Both the position numbers and the translations under genes were made by a program. A DNA stretch of 18,544 nt from Flavobacteriales bacterium UBA2426 (lineage in GTDB: Bacteria > Bacteroidota > Bacteroidia > Flavobacteriales_F > PHOS-HE28), in the NCBI GenBank assembly GCA_002342985.1, contig DDRC01000182.1, forward strand, positions 1-18,544, written 5' to 3'. Every line of letters starts with the position of its first letter. Position 1 is the stretch's first letter. Below the pieces are notes generated by a model, which did no database searches, was not told the origin of the DNA, and saw only the letters and a program-made list of their open reading frames with translations. This document shows, piece after piece, positions 10,656 through 18,444 of this stretch.

Positions 10656-11726
10656 ATGAATGAGCACGAACAGTGGATGGCCCGTTGCCTGAGCCTGGCG
10701 CGGCTGGGTGCCGCCTCAGCGGCCCCCAACCCGCTGGTGGGCGCGGTGCTCGTGCAGCAGGGGCGGTTGCGCGCCGAGGGCTGGCACCGCGAACCGGGCA
10801 TGCCGCATGCGGAAGCCGAATGCCTGCGGGCCTTCGGTGGCGGACCGGTGCCTCCGGATGCCACGCTCTATGTGAACCTCGAGCCCTGCGACCATCAGGG
10901 CCGCACCCCGCCGTGCAGCCTGCTCATCATCGCACGGCAGATTCGGCATGTGGTCATTGCCCATCGCGACCCCTTCCCAGCGGTGGATGGCGGCGGCATC
11001 GCGCGCCTGCGCGCCGCCGGAGTGGAGGTGACCGAAGGCGTGCGCGCCGCGGAGGCCGAATGGATGAACCGGCGCTTCCTCACTTCCATCCGGAAGGGCC
11101 GGCCCTACATCATCCTTAAATGGGCGCAGAGCACCGACGGCTTCCTCGACCGGCACCCCCGCAACGGACGCGGGGTGCAGCGCATCAGCGCCCCGGCGAC
11201 CGATACGTTGGTGCATCGCTGGAGGAGCGAGGAGCAGGCGATCATGGCCGGGAGCCGCACGGTGCTGAACGATGACCCGCGGCTGGATGTGCGCCATGCG
11301 GAAGGCCGGTCGCCGCTGAGGGTCATCATCGACAGGGACGGGCTCACGCCGGCTTCCTCGCACGTATACGACGGCACACGGCCCACCTTGCTGTTCACCC
11401 TGGCCGCGCGACCCGGACTTGCGGCGGAGCAGTGCATCCTTGACCGTTCGGACGACCCACTGGAGCATGTGCTGAATGAAGTCCATCGCCGCGGCATACG
11501 ATCCATCCTGGTGGAGGGCGGTGCCCGGCTCCATGGGGCCTTCTTGACGCAGGGCCTTTGGGACGAAGCACGGGTGGTCACCGGCGGAGCGGCCTTCGGC
11601 GTCGGCACCCCAGCGCCAACCCTGCCCGTTGCCCCCGTGCGCACGCAGCAGGCCACCGGCGACCGCATCGACCTCTTCGTCAACGCGGCGCAGCAACCCC
11701 TTCCGGACCCAGCATGGCCTTGGTGA
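10656..11726 (+). CDS. ribD: bifunctional riboflavin biosynthesis deaminase/reductase RibD
   Basis: 356-residue two-domain enzyme that deaminates and then reduces the pyrimidine product of GTP cyclohydrolase II in riboflavin synthesis. The N-terminal deaminase domain (about 1-145) has the zinc site HAE at 51-53 with catalytic Glu53, plus Cys78 and Cys87 in EPCDHQGRTPPC; APNPLVGAV is the usual family opening. The reductase domain (about 150-345) has ILKWAQSTDGF, GSRTVLNDDPRLDVR and ILVEGGARLHGAFL. The length is typical. The ATG at 10656 is chosen because MNEHEQWMARCLSLA is the normal RibD N-terminus; the upstream in-frame extension lies in the 70-base gap shared with prmC. The 3' end overlaps the transporter gene by 13 bases, so the two are probably co-expressed. 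Confidence 0.95.
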   Translation: MNEHEQWMARCLSLARLGAASAAPNPLVGAVLVQQGRLRAEGWHREPGMPHAEAECLRAFGGGPVPPDATLYVNLEPCDHQGRTPPCSLLIIARQIRHVVIAHRDPFPAVDGGGIARLRAAGVEVTEGVRAAEAEWMNRRFLTSIRKGRPYIILKWAQSTDGFLDRHPRNGRGVQRISAPATDTLVHRWRSEEQAIMAGSRTVLNDDPRLDVRHAEGRSPLRVIIDRDGLTPASSHVYDGTRPTLLFTLAARPGLAAEQCILDRSDDPLEHVLNEVHRRGIRSILVEGGARLHGAFLTQGLWDEARVVTGGAAFGVGTPAPTLPVAPVRTQQATGDRIDLFVNAAQQPLPDPAWPW

Positions 11727-12562
11727 CGCTCGCGGCGCTCTGCATGGCGCTGCTCCTCTTCCTCTTCAAGGTCTTCGACAAGCGCGGCGTGCCGCTGCTG
11801 CCCGCCATCGTGGTGAACTACTTCGTCGCATGCGGCTGGGGCATCGCCATCACGCGTCCCTGGACGATCGCCGCGCCGCCATCGCTCCTCCCGCCGGGCA
11901 TCTTCCTCGGCGTGCTCTTCATCACGCTGTTCTACCTCACCGCAGTGAGCACGCAACGGGCGGGTGTGGCAGCCACATCGGTGGCGAGCAAGATGAGCCT
12001 GGTGCTGACCGTGCTGTTCGCCGTAGCCGCCTTCGGGGAGCGGCCCTCGGCCTTGGGCTGGGCGGGCATCGCCCTGGCATTGGTGGCGGTGCCGGCAGCT
12101 TCGTCCGCGCCAGGTGCCCCCGGTGCACGGGGGGTGTGGCTGCTGCCGCTCCTCCTCTTCCTCGGCAACGCTGCTATCGACATCACCTTGAATGCGGTGC
12201 AGCGGTCGCTGCTCACGCCGGCCACCGAGCCGCTCTTCCCCACGCTGGTCTTCGGCGTGGCCGGCACCCTCGGACTCGCATCGCTGGCCGTGCGCCGCAC
12301 GGTCGGGTCCCTGCTCGACCACAGGGCCGTGATCGGCGGCGCCGTGCTCGGCACCGTCAACTATGCGAGCCTCTACTTCATCGTGGCTGCGCTGGCGCGC
12401 AGCGGCTATCCATCGAGCAGCGTGTTCCCGCTCATGAACATCGGCGTCATCCTGTTCAGCACGGCGCTCTCGCTGGCGCTCTTCCGCGACCGGCTCCGCC
12501 CGCTGCAATGGGCGGGCATCGCCTGCGCGGTGGCGGCCATGGCCCTCATCATCGGCGCATAG
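11714..12562 (+). CDS. EamA/DMT-superfamily transporter
   Basis: 282-residue inner-membrane protein with about ten hydrophobic segments arranged as two five-helix halves, the fold of the drug/metabolite transporter superfamily. Segments include LVTLAALCMALLLFLF, AIVVNYFVACGWGIAI, GIFLGVLFITLFYLTAV, SLVLTVLFAVAAFGE, GIALALVAVPAA, GVWLLPLLLFLGNAAI and, at the end, WAGIACAVAAMALIIG. The paired GERPSALGWAGI and FRDRLRPLQWAGI motifs at the end of each half are typical of EamA domains. Substrate cannot be predicted; the overlap with ribD suggests joint expression but not necessarily riboflavin transport. The ATG at 11714 starts the first helix and lies inside ribD; an upstream start at 11558 would encode an Arg-rich stretch with no membrane character. 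Confidence 0.88.
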   Translation: MALVTLAALCMALLLFLFKVFDKRGVPLLPAIVVNYFVACGWGIAITRPWTIAAPPSLLPPGIFLGVLFITLFYLTAVSTQRAGVAATSVASKMSLVLTVLFAVAAFGERPSALGWAGIALALVAVPAASSAPGAPGARGVWLLPLLLFLGNAAIDITLNAVQRSLLTPATEPLFPTLVFGVAGTLGLASLAVRRTVGSLLDHRAVIGGAVLGTVNYASLYFIVAALARSGYPSSSVFPLMNIGVILFSTALSLALFRDRLRPLQWAGIACAVAAMALIIGA

Positions 12563-12578
12563 GCGCGGGCCGCAGCCT

Positions 12579-12986
12579 TCACGGGAAGTGCGGCGCGAGC
12601 GCGGCGACGAGATCGCCGGGCGCACGGCAGGGACGGCGGGTGGCGCGGTCGACGAACACCAGCGTGGTCTCGCCTTCCGTGAGGAGCGCGCCGGCAGCGT
12701 CGATCAGCGCGTAGCGGAATGTGATGCGCGCCTCGGGCAGCGCAACGATCGCGGTGCGGACGATCACCTCATCGTCATAGCGCACCGGGCGGTGATAGCG
12801 CACGTGCAGGTCGCGCACCGGCAGCAGCACGCCGTCATCCTCGATCCGACGGTACGGAAAGCCCAGGCTGCGCAAGGCCTCCACGCGCCCCACTTCGAAC
12901 AGTTCGGCGTAGCGGCCATAGTACATCTGCCCCATCTGATCGGTCTCAGCATACCGGACGCGCACGCGGGTCTCGTGGATGAACAT
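12579..12986 (-). CDS. hotdog-fold acyl-CoA thioesterase (4HBT/YbgC type)
   Basis: 135-residue single-domain hotdog protein of the 4-hydroxybenzoyl-CoA thioesterase/YbgC family, which hydrolyses acyl-CoA thioesters. The family opening VRVRYAETDQMGQMYYGRYAELFEVGR carries the catalytic Asp at residue 16, followed by the long central helix; later strands include LHVRYHRPVRYDDEVIVRTAI and ALLTEGETTLVFVD. The ATG at 12986 is preferred over a TTG three codons upstream. It is convergent with the transporter gene, with only 16 bases between the stops, and divergent from dnaA across a 388-base gap. A thioesterase next to dnaA is, as I recall, a common arrangement in Bacteroidota. The acyl substrate is unknown. 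Confidence 0.9.
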   Translation of the reverse strand: MFIHETRVRVRYAETDQMGQMYYGRYAELFEVGRVEALRSLGFPYRRIEDDGVLLPVRDLHVRYHRPVRYDDEVIVRTAIVALPEARITFRYALIDAAGALLTEGETTLVFVDRATRRPCRAPGDLVAALAPHFP

Positions 12987-13374
12987 ACCGTGCAAGTTAG
13001 CGGCAACGGCTTCAGGTCATTGCCGCGCACCCCCTCCTTCACCTACCTTCACAGCATGCACGCAAGCCCTGCCGCGCCGCGATGCGCCCCGCATCCGGAG
13101 GGCGCCATGATACGCCACGGAAAGCGTATTCCTGCAATGCACCGTACGGAGGACCCGATGCCCGATAACCCGCGCCGATCAAGGGATTTCACGTTCCGCC
13201 CCACGCAATCGCTCAAGCAAAATTTTCTATCCGGGCAAGTGGATGGCGCCGTTTTTTTTTCACTTTCTTCGGTCCATATTTGCGCCCCTTCCCACGGTCG
13301 CTGACGATCACCGGCCAGTGACGCGGGAAAGCCCTCCGACGACCCCTTAACCCAAACCACCCGTCAACGCATCC
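12987..13374. other. gene-free region upstream of dnaA
   Basis: 388 bases between the divergent thioesterase and dnaA. It holds no convincing gene: the in-frame plus-strand reading continues antisense through the thioesterase and has no domain. It contains a locally AT-richer patch (about 13218-13231 and 13252-13282) with nine consecutive T at 13252-13260. I see no exact DnaA box (TTATNCACA); the nearest is TTTTTCACT at 13256-13264, one mismatch from TTWTNCACA. It is therefore best read as the dnaA promoter and leader region rather than an origin. Confidence 0.5.
13252..13282 (+). promoter_or_regulatory. candidate dnaA promoter
   Basis: TTTT, 19 bases, then CATATTTG, each one mismatch from the Bacteroidota elements TTTG and TAnnTTTG with the expected spacing. 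It would give a leader of roughly 85 bases before the dnaA ATG at 13375. Found by eye. Confidence 0.4.
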
Positions 13375-14805
13375 ATGAAGAAGGATCCCGAGAAGACCTG
13401 GGAACGTTGCCTGGCGGTGATCAGGGACAACGTGAACCCGCAGAGCTTCAAGACATGGTTCGAGCCGATCAAGGCACTGAAGCTGGCGGACAATGTCCTC
13501 ACCATCCAGGTGCCCTCGCAGTTCTTCTATGAATGGCTGGAGGAGCATTACATCGGCCTGCTGAAGAAGATCATCCGCAAGGAGCTGGGCGCCGATGGCC
13601 GGCTGGAGTACTCCATCATCATGGAGAACAGCTTCCAGAGCGCCCATCCCTACACCGTGAAGGTGCCCACGAGCAATGCGCGGGAGACCAAGAACCCGCC
13701 CGTGTCCCTGCCGATCGATGTGGCGAACAGCCCGATCAAGAACCCGTTCGTCATCCCCGGCCTGCGCAAGATCAAGGTCGAGAGCCACCTGAACCCGAAC
13801 TACTCCTTCGAGAACTTCATCGAAGGGGACTGCAACCGGTTGGCCCGCAGTGCCGGATACGCCGTGGCCCAGAAGCCCGGAGGCACCGCCTTCAACCCGT
13901 TGCTGATCTACGGCGGGGTCGGCCTCGGCAAGACGCACCTGGCGCATGCGATCGGCATCGAGATCAAGAAGCACCATCCGGAGAAGACGATCCTCTACGT
14001 CCCCGCCGAGAAGTTCACCCAGCAGTTCATCGAGGCGGTGAAGAACAACACCACCGGCGACTTCACGCAGTTCTACCAGATGATGGACGTGCTCATCATC
14101 GATGACGTGCAGTTCCTCGCCGGCAAGGAGAAGACGCAGGATGTGTTCTTCCATGTCTTCAACCACCTCCATCAGAGCGGCAAGCAGCTGGTGATCACCA
14201 GCGACAAGGCCCCCGTGGAGATGGCCGGCATGGAGCAGCGACTGCTCTCGCGCTTCAAGTGGGGCCTGAGCGCCGACCTGCAGACGCCCGGCCTCGAGAC
14301 GCGCATCGCCATCCTGGAGAAGAAGATGTACGCCGAGGGCATCGACCTGCCGAAGGAGGTGGTCGAATACCTCGCCTACAGCATCACCACGAACATCCGC
14401 GAACTGGAGGGCGCGATGATCAGCCTCATCGCCCAGAGCTCCCTGAACAAGAAGGCGGTGAACCTGGAGCTCGCCAAGCAGATGATCGACAAGTTCGTGA
14501 AGAACACCGCGCGCGAGGTGTCGATCGACTACATCCAGAAGGTGGTGTGCGATTACTTCGACCTGCCGATCGAACTGCTCAAGAGCAAGACGCGCAAGCG
14601 CGAGGTGGTGCAGGCGCGCCAGATCGCGATGTACTTCGCGAAGAAGATGACCAAGAGCTCGCTGGCCAACATCGGCGCCCACTGCGGCGGGAAGGACCAC
14701 GCCACCGTGCTGCACGCCTGCCGGACGGTTAACAACCTGCAGGAGACCGACAAGCAGTTCCGCGGCTACCTCGAGGACCTGGAGAAGAAGCTGAGCCTGC
14801 ATTGA
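13375..14805 (+). CDS. dnaA: chromosomal replication initiator protein DnaA
   Basis: 476-residue AAA+ initiator that binds DnaA boxes and melts the origin. Domain I (about 1-85) includes WERCLAVIRDNVNPQSFKTWFEPI and SQFFYEWLEEHY; a short linker (about 90-135) follows; the AAA+ core has NPNYSFENFIEGDCNRLA, Walker A GGVGLGKT at 180-187 and Walker B IIDDVQF (Asp243, Asp244), with the sensor/Arg-finger region RLLSRFKWGLSADLQ. Domain IV (about 370-476) carries the DNA-binding signature GGKDHATVLHACRTV at 438-452; many DnaA proteins have Arg where this has Lys440. The length is typical of Bacteroidota. The ATG at 13375 starts the canonical domain I. It is followed by a strong terminator, so it is a single-gene unit. 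Confidence 0.98.
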   Translation: MKKDPEKTWERCLAVIRDNVNPQSFKTWFEPIKALKLADNVLTIQVPSQFFYEWLEEHYIGLLKKIIRKELGADGRLEYSIIMENSFQSAHPYTVKVPTSNARETKNPPVSLPIDVANSPIKNPFVIPGLRKIKVESHLNPNYSFENFIEGDCNRLARSAGYAVAQKPGGTAFNPLLIYGGVGLGKTHLAHAIGIEIKKHHPEKTILYVPAEKFTQQFIEAVKNNTTGDFTQFYQMMDVLIIDDVQFLAGKEKTQDVFFHVFNHLHQSGKQLVITSDKAPVEMAGMEQRLLSRFKWGLSADLQTPGLETRIAILEKKMYAEGIDLPKEVVEYLAYSITTNIRELEGAMISLIAQSSLNKKAVNLELAKQMIDKFVKNTAREVSIDYIQKVVCDYFDLPIELLKSKTRKREVVQARQIAMYFAKKMTKSSLANIGAHCGGKDHATVLHACRTVNNLQETDKQFRGYLEDLEKKLSLH

Positions 14806-14827
14806 GGCACGCCTCAACGAACGCTGC

Positions 14828-14862
14828 GAAAGGCCCCGCTACCGGGGCCTTTCCTCTTTTTC
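14828..14862 (+). terminator. intrinsic terminator after dnaA
   Basis: A perfect 11-bp stem (GAAAGGCCCCG with CGGGGCCTTTC) closes a four-base loop CTAC and is followed by CTCTTTTTC. It begins 23 bases after the dnaA stop. The T-tract on one side only makes it directional for dnaA. Confidence 0.9.
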
Positions 14863-14975
14863 CGAGGCCGCCGCATACCGATCGCCAGCTCGGCGGAGTT
14901 GATCCCATGGGCCACCCACCGCGCGCGTGTTCAAAACTGGCCCGGATCCTGCCGGGCGCCCCGATAGCGTGCGGG

Positions 14976-14983
14976 TAGCTTCG
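14976..14983 (+). promoter_or_regulatory. candidate -7 element for the GH3/serine hydrolase gene
   Basis: TAGCTTCG, one mismatch from TAnnTTTG, ends 9 bases before the ATG at 14993, after the dnaA terminator. No -33 TTTG is visible at the usual spacing. The short distance to the ATG matches the prmC case. Confidence 0.35.
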
Positions 14984-14992
14984 CGCCGAGCC

Positions 14993-17900
14993 ATGAGACG
15001 ACCGATCATACCGCTCCTCTTCGCCGCAGCAGGGCTGCTGACGGCGGGTGGCGCCCCGCCGGCCACTTCATCAGCGGAGAAACCGCCCCGCCACCAGGGC
15101 GTGCCGCCGTTCCTCCATGCCGCCACGCCCTGGGCCGACTCGGTGCTGAGCACGCTGTCGCTGGACGAGCGCATCGCGCAGCTGCTGATGGTGGCGGCAT
15201 ACAGCAACAAGGACGCGAAGCATGAGGCGGAGATCGAGCAGCTCGTGCGCGAGCGCAACATCGGCGGGCTGATCTTCTTCCAAGGGGGGCCGGTCCGACA
15301 GGCACGGCTCACCAACAGATACCAAGCGGCGGCAAAGACCCCCCTCCTGCTGGGCATGGACCTGGAGTGGGGCCTCGCCATGCGCCTCGACAGCACTGTG
15401 CGCTTCCCCCGCCAGATGGCACTGGGCGCGCTGCAGGACGATGCCATGGTAGAGCGGATGGGCGCTGAGATCGCACGCCAGATGAGGCGGCTCGGGGTGC
15501 ACGTGAGCTTCAGCCCGGTGGTGGATGTGAACAACAACCCCGCGAACCCGGTGATCAACGACCGGAGCTTCGGGGAGGACCGCGAGAACGTGGCGCGCAA
15601 AGGCATCGCGTACATGCGCGGGCTGCAGCGCGGCGGCGTCATCGCCACGGCGAAGCACTTCCCGGGCCATGGCGATGCGGACGCCGACTCCCACTACACC
15701 CTTCCGCTCATCGCGCACAGCCGCACCCGGCTCGACTCGCTGGAGCTCTATCCCTTCCAGCGGCTCGTGGAGGAGGGCCTGAGCGCCATGATGGTGGCCC
15801 ATCTGGAGGTGCCCGCGCTCGACAGCGCCAAGGGCCTGCCGAGCACGCTGAGCCGGCCCATCGTGAGCGACCTGCTCGCGCGCGAGCTCGGCTTCCAGGG
15901 CCTGGTGTTCACCGATGCGCTCAACATGAAGGGCGTGGCGAACGCCGACAAGCCGGGCGAGATCGAGCTGCGCGCGCTCATGGCAGGCAACGACGTGCTG
16001 CTCTTCCCGCAGGATCCCGTGAAAGCCATCGCCCGCATCCGCCAAGCCATCGACGCCAACGAGCTGGACCGTGCGGTGATCGACCACAAATGCCTGAAGG
16101 TGCTCCGCGCCAAGGAGTGGGCGGGACTGAATCGGCGGCCGACGGTTGCGCTGGAAGGGCTCCATGCCGACCTCAATACTTCGCAGGCGGCGCAGCTCCG
16201 CCGCGACCTGTATGCCGGCGCCATCACCGTGCTCAACGACCATCGCGGACTGCTGCCGCTGAGCGACCTCGCCAAGGCGCGCATCGCCAGCGTGGTGATC
16301 GGCGACAGCCTGAACAACGCCTTCCAGCAGGCCCTGCGGCGCTATGCCGACGTGCGCGCCCTCCGGTGCGACAAATCCATGAGGCGCGACAGCCTGATGG
16401 CGCTCTGCCGGGCATTAGAGCCCTACGACCAGGTGATCCTGAGCGTGCATCGCACATCGTGGCGGGTGAAGGGCGACTTCGGGATCCCCGAGGGCGCGAT
16501 GGACATCGTTCGCGAGATCGCCGCCCGCAAGCCGACCATCCTGGTGCACTTCGCCAATCCCTACCGGCTGGCCCGGGCTTACGGCGCCCAGCTGCTCTCC
16601 AGCACCGTGGTGGCCTATGAGGAGAACGAGGATACCCAGGACCTCGTGGCACAGGCCCTGTTCGGCGCCATCGGCACCAGCGGCCGGCTTCCGGTCACCG
16701 CCTCCTCCTTCTACCGTGCGGGCGACGGGCGGCTCATGGAGCCCCTCGGCCGCATGGGCTACGCGATGCCCGAGGCGCTCGGCCTGCAAAGCCTTGCCCT
16801 CAGCGGCATCGACGACATCGTGCTGGGCGGCATCAAGGCGCAGGCCTACCCCGGCGCGCAGGTGCTGGTGGCGGTGGATGGCCAGGTGGTGTGGAACAAA
16901 GCCTATGGGTACAGCACCTACAGCAAGGAGCGCAGCGTGAGGACCGATGACCTCTACGACCTGGCGAGCATCACCAAGGTGGCGGGCACGACGTTGGCGC
17001 TCATGAAGCTGGTGGATGAAGGGCGGATCGACCTCGACAAGCCGCTCGGCCATTACCTCTCCGAGATCGAGGATGAGCATCCCGCTCATGCACGGATGGG
17101 CCTACGCGACATCCTCACGCACCAGGCCGGGCTCAAGCCCTTCATCCCCTTCCAGAACCGGTTGATGAAGGATGGACGGTTCAAGCCGGGCGTGGCCAGC
17201 GACAGTTCCACGGCCACGCATGGCCTGCGCGTGGCCGAAGGCCTCTACATCCGTGAAGCGTATCGCGACAGCCTGCTGCAGTGGGTGCTGGACACGCCGC
17301 TGGATGCGAAGGGCAGCTACGTGTACAGCGACATGGGCTACTACCTCCTGCAGGAGGTGATCGAACGCACCACGGGCCAACCCCTGGACCGGTATCTGAG
17401 CGCCGCGTTCTATGGCCCGCTTGGCGCATCCACGCTCACCTACAGGCCCTACGAGCGCTTCGCCAAGGAGCGCATCGCTCCTACGGAGGACGATCGCCTC
17501 TTCCGCCAACGGCTGATCCAGGGCGATGTGCATGATCCCGGTGCGGCCATCAAGGGCGGCGTGGCCGGCCATGCAGGGCTCTTCGGCAGTGCCAACGACC
17601 TGGCCAAGGTGATGCAGATGCTGGTGAATGGCGGCACCTACGGCGGTGTGCGCTACCTGAGCGAATCCGTGGTGAAGGAGTTCACCAAATGCCAGTTCTG
17701 CAAGCCCGATGGCGCCGGCAATCGCCGCGGGCTGGGGTGGGACAAGCCCGCGCGCAATGGCAAAGGCGGCCCCACCTGCGAGTGCGTGAGCTATGCGAGC
17801 TTCGGCCATACCGGTTTCACGGGCACCATGGCCTGGGCCGACCCCGAACAGCGGGTGGTCTACATCTTCCTCAGCAACCGCGTGCATCCCAGCGCTGCCA

Positions 17901-18019
17901 CCAACAAGCTGCTCGAGCTCGGCATCCGCACCCGGGTGCAGGAGGCGGTGCATGCCGCCGTGGCTTCCCGCATACAGCCCGAGAAGGTGGCGCCCCGCAT
18001 GGTGAGCACCCGCCCCTGA
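14993..18019 (+). CDS. secreted GH3 beta-N-acetylglucosaminidase fused to a beta-lactamase-like serine hydrolase
   Basis: 1008-residue exported two-enzyme protein. Residues 1 to about 28 are a Sec signal (MRRPIIPLLFAAAGLLTAGG). Residues about 45-380 are a glycoside hydrolase family 3 barrel with the NagZ-type signature KHFPGHGDADADSH at 221-234 and the nucleophile Asp308 in VFTDALNMKG; this Asp-His type dyad marks N-acetylglucosaminidases rather than beta-glucosidases. Residues about 400-590 resemble the GH3 C-terminal domain. Residues about 605-990 are a class C beta-lactamase/CubicO-type domain with SITK (Ser659, Lys662), Tyr778 in YSD, and HTG at 939-941. Likely role: periplasmic peptidoglycan turnover, with the second domain acting as a peptidase or esterase; this is inference. 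The ATG at 14993 begins the signal peptide. The architecture is known in Bacteroidota. Confidence 0.93.
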   Translation: MRRPIIPLLFAAAGLLTAGGAPPATSSAEKPPRHQGVPPFLHAATPWADSVLSTLSLDERIAQLLMVAAYSNKDAKHEAEIEQLVRERNIGGLIFFQGGPVRQARLTNRYQAAAKTPLLLGMDLEWGLAMRLDSTVRFPRQMALGALQDDAMVERMGAEIARQMRRLGVHVSFSPVVDVNNNPANPVINDRSFGEDRENVARKGIAYMRGLQRGGVIATAKHFPGHGDADADSHYTLPLIAHSRTRLDSLELYPFQRLVEEGLSAMMVAHLEVPALDSAKGLPSTLSRPIVSDLLARELGFQGLVFTDALNMKGVANADKPGEIELRALMAGNDVLLFPQDPVKAIARIRQAIDANELDRAVIDHKCLKVLRAKEWAGLNRRPTVALEGLHADLNTSQAAQLRRDLYAGAITVLNDHRGLLPLSDLAKARIASVVIGDSLNNAFQQALRRYADVRALRCDKSMRRDSLMALCRALEPYDQVILSVHRTSWRVKGDFGIPEGAMDIVREIAARKPTILVHFANPYRLARAYGAQLLSSTVVAYEENEDTQDLVAQALFGAIGTSGRLPVTASSFYRAGDGRLMEPLGRMGYAMPEALGLQSLALSGIDDIVLGGIKAQAYPGAQVLVAVDGQVVWNKAYGYSTYSKERSVRTDDLYDLASITKVAGTTLALMKLVDEGRIDLDKPLGHYLSEIEDEHPAHARMGLRDILTHQAGLKPFIPFQNRLMKDGRFKPGVASDSSTATHGLRVAEGLYIREAYRDSLLQWVLDTPLDAKGSYVYSDMGYYLLQEVIERTTGQPLDRYLSAAFYGPLGASTLTYRPYERFAKERIAPTEDDRLFRQRLIQGDVHDPGAAIKGGVAGHAGLFGSANDLAKVMQMLVNGGTYGGVRYLSESVVKEFTKCQFCKPDGAGNRRGLGWDKPARNGKGGPTCECVSYASFGHTGFTGTMAWADPEQRVVYIFLSNRVHPSAATNKLLELGIRTRVQEAVHAAVASRIQPEKVAPRMVSTRP

Positions 18020-18030
18020 CGCCCCGTTCC

Positions 18031-18444
18031 ATGCAGCCTGCCATCATCCCCATCCAGATCCGCTTCGCCGATGCGGACATGGCCCACCACGTCCACAACG
18101 GGGTGTACCTGCACTGGTTCGAGCTGGCCCGCATGGAGCTGCTGCGCGGATTCATCCCGCAAGGGCATGATTGGCGCACCCAGGGGCTCATCCTTGCGCG
18201 CAATGAGATCGACTATCGGGCACCGGTCCACCTGCATGACCGCATCGAGGCGGAGTGCCGGCCGGGCCGCATCGGCGGGAAGAGCTTCGACCTCCACTAC
18301 CGCATCGTGCGGCTCGATGACGGGGCACGCACGCTGTGCGCCGAGGGCCGGAGCGTGATGGTCTGCTTCGACTACACGCGGAACTGCGCCGTGGAGATCC
18401 CGGAGGATTGGCGCAAGGCGCTGTCACAATCCGATCGACGATGA
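18031..18444 (+). CDS. hotdog-fold acyl-CoA thioesterase
   Basis: 137-residue single-domain 4HBT-type hotdog protein. The opening IQIRFADADMAHHVHNGVYL holds the likely catalytic Asp16 and the HVHN turn typical of the family, followed by the central helix FELARMELLRGF; later strands include EIDYRAPVHLHDRIEAECR and TLCAEGRSVMVCFD. It is a paralogue in fold, not a close copy, of the thioesterase at 12579-12986. The ATG lies 11 bases after the GH3 fusion's stop, and its TGA overlaps the next ATG, so the three genes form an operon. The acyl substrate is not predictable. Confidence 0.9.
   Translation: MQPAIIPIQIRFADADMAHHVHNGVYLHWFELARMELLRGFIPQGHDWRTQGLILARNEIDYRAPVHLHDRIEAECRPGRIGGKSFDLHYRIVRLDDGARTLCAEGRSVMVCFDYTRNCAVEIPEDWRKALSQSDRR

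Noticed and set aside
11105..12625. 506-residue minus-strand frame opposite ribD and the transporter
   Set aside because: Both plus-strand genes are clear; the antisense product is Arg/Glu/His-rich low complexity with no domain.
13056..13304. Possible small plus-strand gene in the dnaA upstream region (from the ATG at 13056)
   Set aside because: No domain, Pro/Arg-rich composition, runs through the T9 tract and candidate dnaA promoter; not credible as a gene.
12987..13374. Chromosome origin next to dnaA
   Set aside because: No exact DnaA box and no repeat cluster; only one weak near-match.
13213..14817. 534-residue minus-strand frame opposite dnaA
   Set aside because: Leu/Val/His/Asp-rich shadow of an intact dnaA; no start context or motif.
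14940..14957. Six-base inverted repeat GCCCGG/CCGGGC upstream of the GH3 fusion
   Set aside because: Short and expected by chance at this GC content; no T-tract follows, so neither a terminator nor a convincing operator.
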